From Manduca sexta (lineage: Eukaryota; Arthropoda; Insecta; Lepidoptera; Sphingidae), in the NCBI RefSeq assembly GCF_014839805.1, contig NC_051116.1, positions 7,979,556-8,043,555 of the forward strand: a stretch of 64,000 nt of DNA, written 5' to 3'. Both the position numbers and the translations under genes were made by a program. The notes below the pieces were generated by a model. That model searched no databases, was not told where the DNA came from, and worked only from the letters and a program-made list of their open reading frames with translations. Shown here in pieces: positions 33,720 through 46,495 of the stretch (position 1 is the stretch's first letter; each line of letters starts with the position of its first letter).

Positions 33720-34640
33720 TTTTAATTAAAATAAATAAAGCGAATAGATAAACGCACGCGCACTGTTTCTTACAGTAAACTAGCAGAAATGTGTACGGTC
33801 GTCAGAGTGTACTAAAAATAGAAAATATTTGGCGCAATGTCCGTGGGAAATTGGGGAAATAAACATCCTAAATGTTCAGATTTTTATGTTTATATAAAAA
33901 CCTTGGTTATAAATTGTTCTTGTATTTATAGAACATTATCACACCTGTCTCGAGAAATAGATTCAAAGTTCATTTTTAAATCACTAGATGGCGCTGTTCA
34001 GTTTGGGTACATCTGCCGGGTGTTTTTTTGTGGTTTAATTTTTCCTATGTTCACAGCCCTGTGGATCGAGCGTTTGGAGTGCAAGGAGCGGATCTAGAAG
34101 TGAATTAGCATACAGGTGGCCTAAATTTCCCTATTCTCTCAACACCAGGAGACTCCCCCGAAGTAATTCTTGTGCGCTCGGGTTTCCACACCGAATGCAC
34201 GCCCACACGGGGGGACATTTGTCGCTGCCCTAGGCACACAGTGAAGTGTGTATACCTCATGGTTGCCAATTCACATTGAGGCCTATAAGGGCTCGCGAAT
34301 AGTTCCTACTTTACTCCCGTCCAAGAGACCCCTGTCCTTCCCCCACACTTCCTTCCCAAGTTACCTCCAAGACCCTGCAGTCGCTAAGCCGGGGATTCCA
34401 GTATCCCATTCGTGATTTCCCCCGGTTTTAACTGCGGGGTCCAATACTAAAACAAAAAGACGAAGAGGCACCTGCTAAATAGATACTGGAACCTTCCGGC
34501 TGCCGGAGGTTATTGTCCGCGCTGCAGCTGTGCGTGGTCATCGGCCGGGTCGACCCTCGGCGCTGCCTACGGCTATTCCGCCTCCAAACACCACGAATAA
34601 ATGTGCTGAGGTTTGCGCCCTTGTCACAGACTCATATTAT
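33720..34640 (+). mobile_element. Retroposon-derived fragments upstream of ARMT1
   Basis: 34361-34450 repeats the tail motif of the retroposon at 11792 (ccctgcagtcgctaagccgg..taactgcggggtcc). 34490-34610 is a GC-rich block (cttccggctgccggaggtta, gtcgaccctcggcgctgcct). No ORF. The first ~100 bases, just upstream of the alternative ARMT1 exon, would hold its promoter, but I see no clear core element. Confidence 0.45.
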
Positions 34641-37600
34641 GATTGTTTAACATATTATCCCAGAATTTTGATATGTTTGTTTGCAACTTGCAGGAATTTA
34701 CAGAAGTAGCTCAGCATATAAAAAACAAATTAGTATCTAATTTGTTTTAACATCGATTTAGTACTGTAACTGTTATACGTATAAATAAATATTGCCTTTA
34801 GCAATGTCTGATAAAAATTATCATGTATACTAATGCAAAAGAAAAACATTAGGGCCAGGGTAAAAATTTATACGCAATTTAGTTTCAATCAGTTCACATG
34901 CTCGAAATCGAATTTCAAGTTCCAACCACCAAAAAGCATAAATAAAAGATAAATATTAGTTTTATTAGTGTATTAAAAATCATGCAAACATTCATAAATG
35001 TTACTTAAAAATATAGTACTTTAATGTACGTTACAAATTGTAATTCAAACTTATAACATAATCATATTACAGGAACGAACTAAGGAAGAGTTAGGGGGGT
35101 AAAATTAAGTAGCCTCAATGTATCCTTTAGCGAAAAGAATATAATACTTTATTAGCAGAAAAATCAAATAAGGCCAAATTCATTTGAGTAAACTAAAAAT
35201 TTTATTCATTTCTTTTTTTTTACTTATAGGCGCAGAATACTTTTTTACTTAATAACCCTTAATTGTGAGGTTTATTGGCGTACGTAGTTTAGCCCCCCAA
35301 ACAATGCTTAGTACGTACATATATCTTCATAAAATGCTATCATAAATATTTAAGAAAATATAAATCATGTGTTCTACACAATCAATGTTTCTTAAAAACA
35401 TTTTTGTAATCAATTATTAGCAAATAACCACTTTTTTAAACATCACATTAAAGATAACTTTAACTATCATGTTTTGTGTTTCGCCACATATACATATTTC
35501 ATACAATCAAATATTTAAAAACATTATTGTTACAAATGTTGTAGTATTGTAACTGAAGAAATTATATTAAATATTTTGTTAAACCATTGAATCATTAAAT
35601 GATTCCGAAATTATTAACAATTTCGAAATTAGTGTTAAAAATTGTTAATGAGAAGTCGAATAAACCTTCCAAATATTGTTTAGATTAAAATTGAAAATTG
35701 TATCTAATTTCCATTTTAATGTTTGCTCATGCAAAATTTAATGCAAAGTAATTATTTTCTTAAAAACTTGCGTTGCCAATATAGTTAAAATACTGAACTG
35801 GAGTTTTGTATTTTAATTTAATTCATATTACAAATCAATAATGGAATAAACAAATAATTTAACATGATCAAACCTGAATGACATATTTTTTTTATATAGG
35901 CTTTCTAAGAAGCATTACGAAACTTAGTACACAACCATATTGCTTACAGTAAATCATTATAACTTATTTTACACAAAGTTCCTTCAATCATAAATAAAAA
36001 AATCTATTAAGTGTATTGCTTTGATAAAATACAGGCAAGAAGAACAATTTTTTCGTTTATTCTGCCTCTTCTGTGGCAGGAATTCGTGTAAAATGTAATT
36101 CTAAAATTACTAAAATACATATATATTTGAAACTCTTTATCTTCTACTATTAAGGAAGCAGTGAAGTATCCTGTACGCTCATTATTCCAAAACGTAATCT
36201 GTTTGCAAAATCAAAAATGTTTCGATAGATATACAAATCTAAAGGTGCATAATAAAAAATAACTTAAATACTATATAGTTTCTTTTTTGCTACCTTACAG
36301 GTAGATACAGTTATTTAAAATAAAAAGAAATAGAAAATTATATACAAAGAAATTTTAATTATAAGCTATGTTGAAATCTCAGTTTTTTAATAGTATGTCT
36401 GTTATTGTACTAATGTATCTTTATTTTATATTGCAGAATACTATGTAAGTAATTACGTTGATACGTTATTCAGTCTCATATTTAAACATGATTTCTAAAA
36501 ATTGTTACGATCATAATTTGTCAAATATAATAAAATCCAAACACAATTTGTAATAAGTCTACATTTATAATTTTTAAAAATTCTAGTCAAAATACTTGGG
36601 TATTGTTAACTGTATTTGTCAAATGTATCAAATTATACATAGGTACCAAACTTGAATGAATGAGCAATCATGTAAGACCAATTACCACATAAATTGAGCG
36701 CTGATAACAAGTGACGGTAAATGGACTGACTACCCATTGTAACACTAACATTGGTTATTGTACTTTGCGCTTTCAAATAACGGCTTTCTTCGGATCGATC
36801 GTAAAAATTAACCATGCAGAATAAGTGTTTAACATGCCAATCGAACCACGCCAACCTGAATAAGTTTGACATACAGATAACTAGTTTAGATTGGTTTGAT
36901 AATCATTATTGTTTTTCGTCATTATTGATTTAAAACTTATTGTTCTCAGGATCGATTCTAAGATAGCGATTGAGATAGTTAAATTGTTTTTTTTTTTGTT
37001 AATTAATGTGATATATAACTTATAGATGATACATTAAAAAGAAAATCTATGCATGCTTTTCTTCTATCGTCATATCGAGCGGTAAAGTTATGCCATTTAT
37101 CAGTAATAAGATTAGTCATGATTGATATCTAGGTTGTCAGAAAACATAAACATGATTAAAGTAAAAAAACAGTCCAAAATTACACATGGTCAAAGCTATA
37201 AAAATGTCCTTAAAACTAATCTTACTTCAATAATTTGTAACAAAATTACCCAACATGGGAAGAGGTTGTTACTATAATTTCTATTTAATACTGTGGGACA
37301 ATTGTCACGTGGCTCTAATATTCGTGGGCCGTGACCCCCGCCCGTCTCCCTTAGATCTATGCCTGCATTGTACAGGTACTTATTATTCCTAAAATTATCA
37401 GTCAATATTCCTCTATACCATTTTAATTAATATGTAACCTTATTTAAAAAATATTTTAAACCATGCATTCTAAAAAAAACATAAAATCAAACCAATTAAT
37501 ATTACTTGAATTAATATGTGCATAATACTAACATCACCATTGCCTGTATTAAAGGGAGTCGAAAACATGTCAAATTTGAAAGCAAATGTTTGGAATGCCC

Positions 37601-37731
37601 TTAACTTTAGATAAATGATAGCAAACAACTATTCTAATGAGAATTATTATGCCATTTTTGTAAATGATCACCGCATGCAGTACAATATAAATTGTTATCA
37701 TAACAGATCAAAAGCAACCTTATGATGTATA
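34641..37731. other. AT-rich intergenic stretch
   Basis: No splice-linked open frame, RNA gene or intact repeat seen. Open frames at 36633-36872 and 37196-37405 (- strand) show no family motif. Confidence 0.5.
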
Positions 37732-38098
37732 TAGGGTCATTTTGATATAGTATTAATAAATGAAACCATATACTTCTTCTTTACAAATAATACTAATTGT
37801 TACTCCTAATATTAGATGTGGAATAAAAGTTTAAGTTTAACAAATTAAATATCAATAATAAGTAACTTCAACACGCCCTAATGCCACTACTAAGAGAATA
37901 TAGCAGCAACATTACCTTATCGGTCAGAAATACTCTCACGCGCACGGAATATTCACTCTAAACTAAAAGATTAAAAATCAGAAAAGTAAACTTACTTTTT
38001 TGGTGTAAATATACTTTATGGATGATTTTTAGCATGTCAACAAGAGTAAAAATAAGTATATGTTTTCGTTTATTAAAGCAATGTCAAAATGATCCTTT
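37732..38098. mobile_element. TA-flanked MITE, family M1, copy 3
   Basis: tatagggtcattttgatata .. aatgtcaaaatgatcctttta. Interior shares cgccctaatgccactac, agcagcaacat and gtcagaaatac with copies 1 and 2, but is the most diverged. Confidence 0.75.
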
Positions 38099-38610
38099 TA
38101 GGATAAAATTGAAGAGATTGCACACCTAAAGCAAACCATCAAGATGCATGTAAGCAAAATCTAGCTTCCATAATGCAAGTTGCATATATGTCAGGACTTT
38201 ATAACATAAGTGGAAAGTAAACATGAATGTCAATAATTTTGTTTTCTTAGTATCAAATTATATGATTTTATTTTTAATGGTATCCCAAGGTACTGGCATA
38301 GTCAGTCTAGTGTAGGTACCCTTGGTGAATAGATATTTTTTTGGTTATTTTTTTAATAAGCAACTGTCCATAAATGTGATTAAGTACTTTTCAATTAAAA
38401 ATTTATTATATTAGTTGCAATTTTGTAACTCTGATTGCAAATGTTACGTCATACATGCAAGTACTTGCACTATGGTAACTGCTTCACTGCACAATATTTC
38501 GAATGGCTGTAGATTTGACATCTATGTTGTGCATATAATGCAAAATAGTTGCGGATAACCCATCACCCCTCAATATCTTCTCTTACCATTGCTTTTGACC
38601 CTGGTGTTCT

Positions 38611-41600
38611 TCAATGTGATGGTGGTGGACTGCAGTGGACATCCATTGTTGGAGCTGCGCAGCACTGGACAGTATGTGCTGGAAATAACGCCATCTATTG
38701 TTAGCTGTGGGAACTTTAGATTTTATACTGGGACTACCCTACATACTTGAAGGGGCAAGCGAGGAATACAATAGCGGAACCTCGCCCCCCTTAGTCAACT
38801 TATTATGTAAGAATATCATAGTGAAATTAAGACAAAAAATCACTTTATACTACTGCACATAACTGAGCTATTGGTGTGGAGTATGGACAGTGTGCCAACA
38901 CTTTTTGATAGGCTCTTGCAAATTCTTTTTCTGATTAAATGTATGCTCAGGTATTGATCAAAGCCTGGTTCTACAAAAGGAAGTAACATCTCTGGTAATA
39001 CAACTTCTTGGAATTTGATCACATTAATGTAATACCTAAATGTAATGGAATACCTAATTATTATAATTTTTGTATTCAATCTGAAATGGAATCTGCTCAA
39101 TTTTCTTATTACAAAACTTGTAAAAAAAAATCTTGGTTTCATCAATCATTAAGGGATATATTTCATATGTAGACTCAGAGTACTCACATAGTATGAGCGT
39201 CGTCTCCCGAAGCGCCGCAAGTAGAGCATACATGAGACCGTAGTATCGGACACGACACTATATTCTTCTCACCTACCATTTGCTTAACAGTGTGTGTTGT
39301 ATACACTAGTGGTGTCTCCCCATTCTTGCGGCAAAAAGTACACACTTTAGGCCTATCAGGGTACTTAGAAGTGCTGGGAATGTACACTGGAGTGCTGATA
39401 TTACAAGGCGAAGGTGAGTATGGAGTTAAATTTAAATTTGGAATGCTTGATGGAGACACTGTGAGTTTATTTGGAGAGACATTCCAGTCAGGATTTTTGA
39501 CAGGAGTTTGAAATTCGAACACTTTTTTCTCAGACGGGAAAAGCTCGTAGAAGGCTCTCGATCTTTGCTCTGCATAGTTTTGTAATGTCTCATCGTACTG
39601 CCAAATGTTGTAGTCATTGCTTTTGGGAGACTTTGGTGTTTGGTCCAATGTTGGTGTGTCAGTCATGAGTCGGCGGCCAATAATTGGACGTTGGCGTCGG
39701 ACTATGTACGGTGTATCGTAATCACGTGGCGTGGGTGTAATCTCAGGGTAGATGTCAGGCGGGGTGGATTCCGTAGAACTTGAAGACTTGACTGGAGTAG
39801 TCTGCGTGAATGGAGATAGAGTGTGGCTGGGCCGGTATACATCTGAAACAAACAGGTATTCATGACAAATATTTTCAAGTCACACTATGATGAAACTGAG
39901 TTTTATAGGCATGTGAAGTCTGCCAACCAACCCTAGGGTGAACTAGGCCTAAACTGTTAGTATTAGACAAAATCTATTATCTGTAAGCTATGGACCAAAT
40001 TTAATTTCTAAATCTGGCAATATTATGGGCGTTTGATTTATATGATGCAATGAAAAAAGAATAGATTGAGTAAATTTACATCAAATAGATAGTAAAAAAA
40101 ATAAAGCATATCTGAAGCATGTGATAATAAAAATGTGTGGTGCATCATTCCTACATTGAAGTTGTATAAGGGCAAGCAAACATGAGCCTTTCTGTAAATA
40201 TATAAAGAAAGAAATAGATGTTAATTCACTAGGGCCAAGTTTAAGGTAAATTATTGCTCATCTTATATGCAATATTTTATCTAAAATGGTAATAAACTAT
40301 TAATGTAAAATGCTAAATAAAAAATATATATTTGTACACAGCTATCGAAAATACTGGTACATCTTTTGCTAACAGAAGCTATTACCTTAATGTTATGGCG
40401 TTTGATTATTTAACTTGAATGTAGGTAATATTAATTCCCACCAGGAATAGTAATAAACTTTGGTTTTCTAGAGATGTCTAATTACTTTAAATGTACTGTT
40501 TTGTATTTATTTTACAATTTTAAGAGGTCATTAGATTTCCCATATGCTAGGGTATTAAAGCAAATAAATAGAATCTTATAAGATAATTTTGTGTAAGCCA
40601 AGGCAACATAATCTTAGAATCTACTAGCTATATGCAAGTAGGTTTTTGCAGAACTTATGTGAAGAAACCCAGTGTTTATATAGCAATATGGATATAATGC
40701 ACCTAAGACATTTCTCACAAGAAAAGTTTGTAAAATTCTAAATTAAAACTTTACATAGATAATTCAAACGCCCTAAATTTCGAAATAACTTAATTATACT
40801 TATTAAAACACTTTATTGATTATTTTAAAACTATTGAGAAGATATTCATCATCTAAATATATTGATGACCGTAGCGAAAATATAACTAAATTGACATTTG
40901 CGTCGTACATAATGTTATTAAAATTAAAAAGAATTTAATATCTTACCGTTTATCTCGTTCCTTGGAAAAAGTCGGTTCATTTCAGACATGTAATCCATAA
41001 CCGCTTTGGTTGGATACATAGTGTCTGAAAATTAAAGTTTTTTCAGTGTATTTTCATTTTTACAAACTTTTTTCGATGTATTTACACTTTATCGCCATTA
41101 TTAAGTTAACCGGAAGTACCTACTGAGAAGATTTACGAATTTAAGGAATCAATTAATTCAACAAAACTATTCTTTCAAAATTGTATTAAATAAATTATTA
41201 GAAATAAAACTATGAATTTATATTTACGTGTAGAGTTTGTTTTCTTAATATTTATGATATATAATGCAAATAATTATCAAGCTTCATCGTCGCGGTAGAT
41301 TCAAATTTTGTTAAGTAGATAATATTACACATTTATAAGATAATGTAACTAAATAGTGCATTAATCTAGTTTGTGATGTAAAACTAGTTTTAATAATAAC
41401 TTTCAAGAAATATATCCGCATCTATAATGACCAAGCAATGCAACGACAAAGGTAAATATATACGAAAAATATAATACTGCCGAAGTTTCAAGAAATTTCA
41501 AAGAAAATTATGTGTTACTTTTTGTGAATAGTTCCAAGATTCAACTCTATTCTAGAAGTAAAGTTAAACAAGCGGATTGCTCAGGCATCTACTAAGATTT

Positions 41601-41821
41601 TTTTTAGTACGTAGGTGTATTTTTTTTAAGTAAGTATATATTGAATTAATCTTACCTTTGATAAATTTTGATTGAGAATACAAACTTTTAATAACTTGAC
41701 ATAGATCCACTCCCATAAGGATCCTCGACGCAAATGAAATTGTTGCGGTGAATACAAAAACACAATTCGTTTTCAAAAGAAAGCCGCCCAAGGTTGCCGT
41801 GAACTCAAAGGATGCCGACAA
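38611..41821 (-). CDS. nanos: Nanos RNA-binding protein
   Basis: Translational repressor that acts with Pumilio on target mRNA 3' UTRs in germline and posterior patterning. Exons: 41656-41821, 40947-41024, 39188-39842, 38611-38680 (TGA); phases close. Start choices: ATG 41821 (322 aa, hydrophobic leader), ATG 41716 (MGVDLCQ.., 287 aa, preferred) or ATG 41019 (MYPTKAV.., 265 aa). Using 287-aa numbering, the C-terminal zinc-finger pair is C214-x2-C217-x12-H230-x13-C244 and C252-x2-C255-x7-H263-x4-C268, with CGASGDDAHT and TYCP as family hallmarks. The last intron falls between H263 and C268. The N-terminal ~200 residues are Ser/Thr/Pro-rich and low in structure, as usual. The first-finger H-to-C spacing is three longer than the H-x10-C I know. 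Which lepidopteran nanos paralog this is cannot be told. Confidence 0.93.
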
Positions 41822-42330
41822 ATGAAGCGGCTCGTGTAGTGAACTATTCTACTCGGTGATAGATGGCGCTGTATGCTGAATGCAAACTTCGAACATTCAC
41901 CTCGCTAGTGTTGCCGATCCATAAATTAGCGCACAGTGATCCAACAATACCAGTTTACGGGCAAATAGGGTTCAAAATAATACTAAAAAAGATTAAGTAA
42001 ATTGCGTATAGATAAAGAAGTCGTTTCTAATGTGGAACATATACTTATAGAAAGTTTACATAAAGCATAACACATAAATATTATGCCGGCATATGTTTAT
42101 AAACATTTTATTTCGTTAAGTAACTACCTACTGATTTGTTATGTAGGTATTATATATATGTTTATGACACGATTCCATTGTGTATAAATTCAATATAACT
42201 TACTGTTGATTTTTTTGGGTGGGCTAAGCGCCTCAAAATTTGTCTGTGAAGCGACATGTCGCCTGTAATATCTACTTTATTTTTTAAAGGCTAAGACGGT
42301 AGAGCGAGATTTTTTATTTATACGAGAACG

Positions 42331-42654
42331 GCGGTGATAGCCTAGTTGTGAAACGGACTGCCGAAATGAATGTCTACAGGTTCAAATCCCAAGGGCACAC
42401 ACCTCTAACTTTAAAAAAAAAATATGTGTATTCTTTGTGAATTATCGCTTGCTTTAACGTTGAAGGAAAACATGGTGAGGAAACCTGCATACCTGAGAAG
42501 TTCTCTATAGGAATTTTCGAGGGTGTGTGAAGTCTACCAATCCGCCCTAGGCCAGCGTGGTGGACTAAGGCCTAATCCCTCTCAGTAGTAGAGGAGGCCC
42601 GTGCTCAGCAGTGGGACAGTATATATAATACAGGGCTGATATTATTATTATTTT
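42331..42654 (+). mobile_element. tRNA-derived SINE, family A, copy 2
   Basis: gcggtgatagcctagttgtg head, ctacaggttcaaatcccaag, gcttgctttaacgttgaagg, aggccagcgtggtggactaa, tcagtagtagaggaggcccg and an attattatt tail. Confidence 0.85.
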
Positions 42655-42786
42655 ACGAGCACGAAGAAGTGATTGATCCCACTGCACCTGATGAGTGGAT
42701 AGAATGTTGACTGACAAAAGATTACGTAACAGATGTTTTAGATTTAGGAGGGAATGTTTATTTTATCTTTATGCTTATTTAAAGAA

Positions 42787-43004
42787 AAACATATCACGCC
42801 TTTATCTTCGAAGGGGTAGGCAGAGATGCTAGGGTTCCCACGCTATATATTCCATCCCATATGTTAGGTAGTGAGCCAAGCGATATTGGTCACAAATTCT
42901 CAAACTGAGTAGGAAAACTCAGTACCACTACCCGACTCGGGATTCGAACCCGTCGTCACTACGATAGTCGTACCTTATGCGCAATACAACTACGCCACCA
43001 TTGC
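42787..43004 (-). mobile_element. tRNA-derived SINE, family B
   Basis: Inverted: aatggtggcgtagttgtatt head, gggttcgaatcccgagtcgg, tgagttttcctactcag, ctgcctaccccttcgaagat. More diverged than the 29823 copy. Confidence 0.75.
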
Positions 43005-43809
43005 AATTCCAAGGCAAAGTTTAAAAAGCTTTTTGGATAAAACATTTCAAATAGATAAAAAAAAACATATTTCGTTATTCACGTATTTATTTACCTGAAC
43101 AATATGAAACGAATAATATCTATGTTATCCACTTTAGTTTAAATGGCATGGGTATTCACAAACTAAATTTACATTGTTACAACTTACACAAGAATTAGAT
43201 TAATGAAGTTAGACAAAAAGTCATAGTTAGTTGATAGAGAGGTAAAAATAAACAATAAGTAATGAAAATTATTGGTTCGACAAAGTTGACACAAAAAGTT
43301 GGAATGTCACCTGAACTAAAAAGGTTTTTAAAATTAAAAAAAACATTCGAGAAAAAAGAAAGTTTTGAATTTAGAACATGAAGTTATTTGAAATAAGAAA
43401 CATTTGAATTTGGAACGCATAAATAGAAAGCACTAATTCTTGTGCAAGTAATATTTACATATAATTTATATTTTCAAGAATTTATATTGATTATAGAATG
43501 TTAAGAGCATAAATTACAAAATTTACATTATTTACAAGATTGCCGACATATTCTCCCGGTATATAACTAGCGAAATTACTTTCTTCTTCAAGTAATACTT
43601 TAAATTAACAGCATTAAAATCAGATTAAAAGCAATAAATGCACCCAAATTACTTTTCGATAGTTTGCAATTTTTTGGGTAAAGTTTAAGGTATCATCCTT
43701 TATTCTTCTTTAGGACTTGGCTATACCTTTATTGATGAAGTTTTGACTAGTCATATCGATAACTGGGACAATAGCCAACAATCTGTGTACAAACTTAAGG
43801 CTACAATAG

Positions 43810-43971
43810 ATGGCGGCCAAAGTAGGAAAATTTAGAAGCAACCAAAACGGTGTATGGCATTTTTTTATACGCCAAAGTGACCCCACTGTTCCGGTGGTAA
43901 ATGTCGAGAGTCGAGATTATTATGCCGGCCTGCTCGAAACAGCATGTTTGAGTAAGACCAAAGTAAGATGT
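43810..43971 (+). CDS. Possible first exon of an unidentified gene (weak)
   Basis: ATG in ATAGATGGCG opens a frame MAAKVGKFRSNQNGVWHFF.. to ..ACLSKTK, followed by a good donor (aaa|gtaaga). The amino-acid make-up looks protein-like and slightly like a BED-type N-terminus (GVWHFF), but I find no partner exon on the + strand before the golgin gene. It could also be a relic of a transposase or chance. Not assigned. Confidence 0.2.
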
Positions 43972-46495
43972 TTGTATAATATTACATACGATTTTCAGTA
44001 TGTCATTAGCATATTACTATTTATAGTTCATTACAACATCAAATAACATTTTCATAAAAACAATTATTAAATTTGTAAATACCATTATAATTACCAAGAC
44101 GACACACACCGTTCTGTTGCCAAAATAAACGATACAAGGCAAAAGCAATTTAAAAGTAATCGCAACTAGGTATATATTACGGCCATCACATTTAATTAAG
44201 GCACCAAATTAAAATTCTACGCTCTATCTAGCACTACTGGAAAATTGAAAATCAGATATAAATGCTAATTATAGTATTTATCACATTTTATATTAATTGT
44301 TAAATCAAAAATTATATTTAGATGGCAACATTTTAAATTAACATTGCCAGTGTAAAAAAAGAAATAAGAAAATTCAGGGATCCACAATATCCATTTGTGT
44401 AATTATCCTCCATTTTCAATAAACGATCCCAATCGCTTTTTCGATTTTAAAAAAAGACCAATCAGAACAAAGTATTTTTGACATTAAAATGAGTTATTTT
44501 GATTGTTTCATTCGAAATCGGATTGAAGATTGAGATTGGAATCGTTTATTGAAAACGGCTGTAAATCAAGTACAAAGAACTTTAAAAAATAATATTTCTG
44601 GATTATAACATTCATGACGTGGGAATCGAATTTAACCACTAAAAACGTTGCCATTTTGCGAATATATTACATTTTCTTTGAAATCTGATTATCCAATGTA
44701 TAGCCTGACCAGGGAAATAAAATGACACAACATCTTGTAAAAAAATTAAACTATTTTCTAATATTGACAACGTTAATTTTAAAACGAAAATAAGCGGTGC
44801 CTCAGATCTGGTTTTTTAATTTCCTGGTCAGGTTATAATTCATATTTTTTTGTAAACATAACAGTTATAACAAACAAACTTGATGTTTTTGATTGGCGTC
44901 GATTTTGTGAGTAAAATAAAAAAGGTTCGTATGAATCACCCGTGATAACAGCGGTATAGATCAGTCAATAAAGCCGACATGTTCACAGTACACACCAAAA
45001 CAATTTTACGGTTTTATGATGAAAAAGATCATGGTCTATGTATCACCGGTGACTCAGCGCAATCGCCTTTATAATGACTTAACATTAACAGAACTGAACA
45101 GAACTGCAAATAATTATACATTTACCACAGCAATTGATTATGCATACCACAAATCGTAAAATGATCTATGCTTTTATTCCGGAGTTTCATGATTCACCAG
45201 AGTTATTAATTGTTTTATTATCAAGGTTTACTAATACATCATATCGAGTAGTAATCAAGTTATTGCGAAGCTTACTTTATTACTTTATATTACGCATAAA
45301 CCATTTAAAATTCCTAGATATGAATCACATGTGATTAACGTATGTATCACCGCTGACTCATACATTTGTGGACTCATTTTACAATGATTTCTCAGTAGAT
45401 GCTAATGTTTGTATTTTAGGCCATCACTACTAATTAAATTATTTGTAATATTTATATTATATTACTAAAATAATAGACACCGGGTCATGATTACAGAAGT
45501 ATTACAGATTAAATATATTTTGACTCAAAAACATTGAACTCTCAGACTTCGCATATTTCATTATGGGATTACTATTGTTTTTTTTAATACATTTACTTTA
45601 CGAATAATCATTGTATACGTGTTATAGTTATTCAGTGTTTTGTCTTGCTTTGTTCAATGACATTTACCGTTAGAGGAAGCGAGACAAAACATTGTGTAAA
45701 TAAGATGTATACAGCGTTTATTACTGAGATTATTAGATTATAATTTCCTTCTGAACTACATACCTTATTGTGGGTAGTATAAATCATATATACAATATTA
45801 AAATTTAAAATATAACATTAACTTGAATTATAATAAGTTTTATTATATCCGTAAAAGACAGAAGTCAACAAATAATTTATTTTTTAATATCACTTTACTT
45901 TCATGATAGCAAGAGTATTGAAATTTTCTTTCAAATTAACCGAAACATAGTAAGATAAGGTTGGACTAGCAAGTCTTGGCAATATATTGCGCAAGAACTC
46001 CCAAGTGAGTTAACATACCAGCAATAGTTAAATCAACACATACGACTTTGACGCAAGTGCCATTTCAAAATTTCCAGACTTTGCAGAGATATTTTACGAA
46101 GTAAAAACCGCTTGCGCAAGACCTAGAAGTTTTCTTGCTAATTTAAACTATTGGCAGAATCGTGAAAATGTTGACCTTGATCTGAGTTCACCCACATGTA
46201 GTAAGACTCTAACTGGACAGTAGCATAGTCAGAAAAGGGCACCCATATTAAAAATCAGGTACAATCCAAGTAATTCAATATTAAAATGTCTTAAACAAAA
46301 AACTTATTCCATTTTTCATTTTCAAAAAATTAATGAAGTGATCTTCCTAGCCGATACCACTGTCAGATAGTATATTTTATCGATTCTCCAAATACCTAAT
46401 TAGGTAGATCAAAATTAATAAAATCCAAAGAATTTAGTCGGATTTGAAACGTTCAAACACTTCAGGTTGTACACCTACCCTCATTATAACTCAAG

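Larger units (their letters stand above)
41822..46495. other. Intergenic region between golgin and nanos genes
   Basis: Mostly AT-rich DNA. It holds a family A SINE (42331), a family B SINE (42787), and one weak candidate first exon (43810). The 45-46.4 kb part shows nothing I can support. The 3' UTR of the golgin gene would lie below 46496. Confidence 0.5.

Noticed and set aside
33837..34097. 86-codon + strand frame upstream of ARMT1
   Set aside because: Overlaps the expected promoter area of the alternative exon, lacks motifs and has no splice partners; partly atypical composition rich in Phe/Ile.
36633..36872. 79-codon - strand frame between ARMT1 and nanos
   Set aside because: No family motif and no flanking exons; length expected by chance.
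38585..38611. A gtaaga motif just past the nanos stop as a donor for a further exon
   Set aside because: The TGA at 38611 is in frame and precedes it, so it would lie in the 3' UTR.
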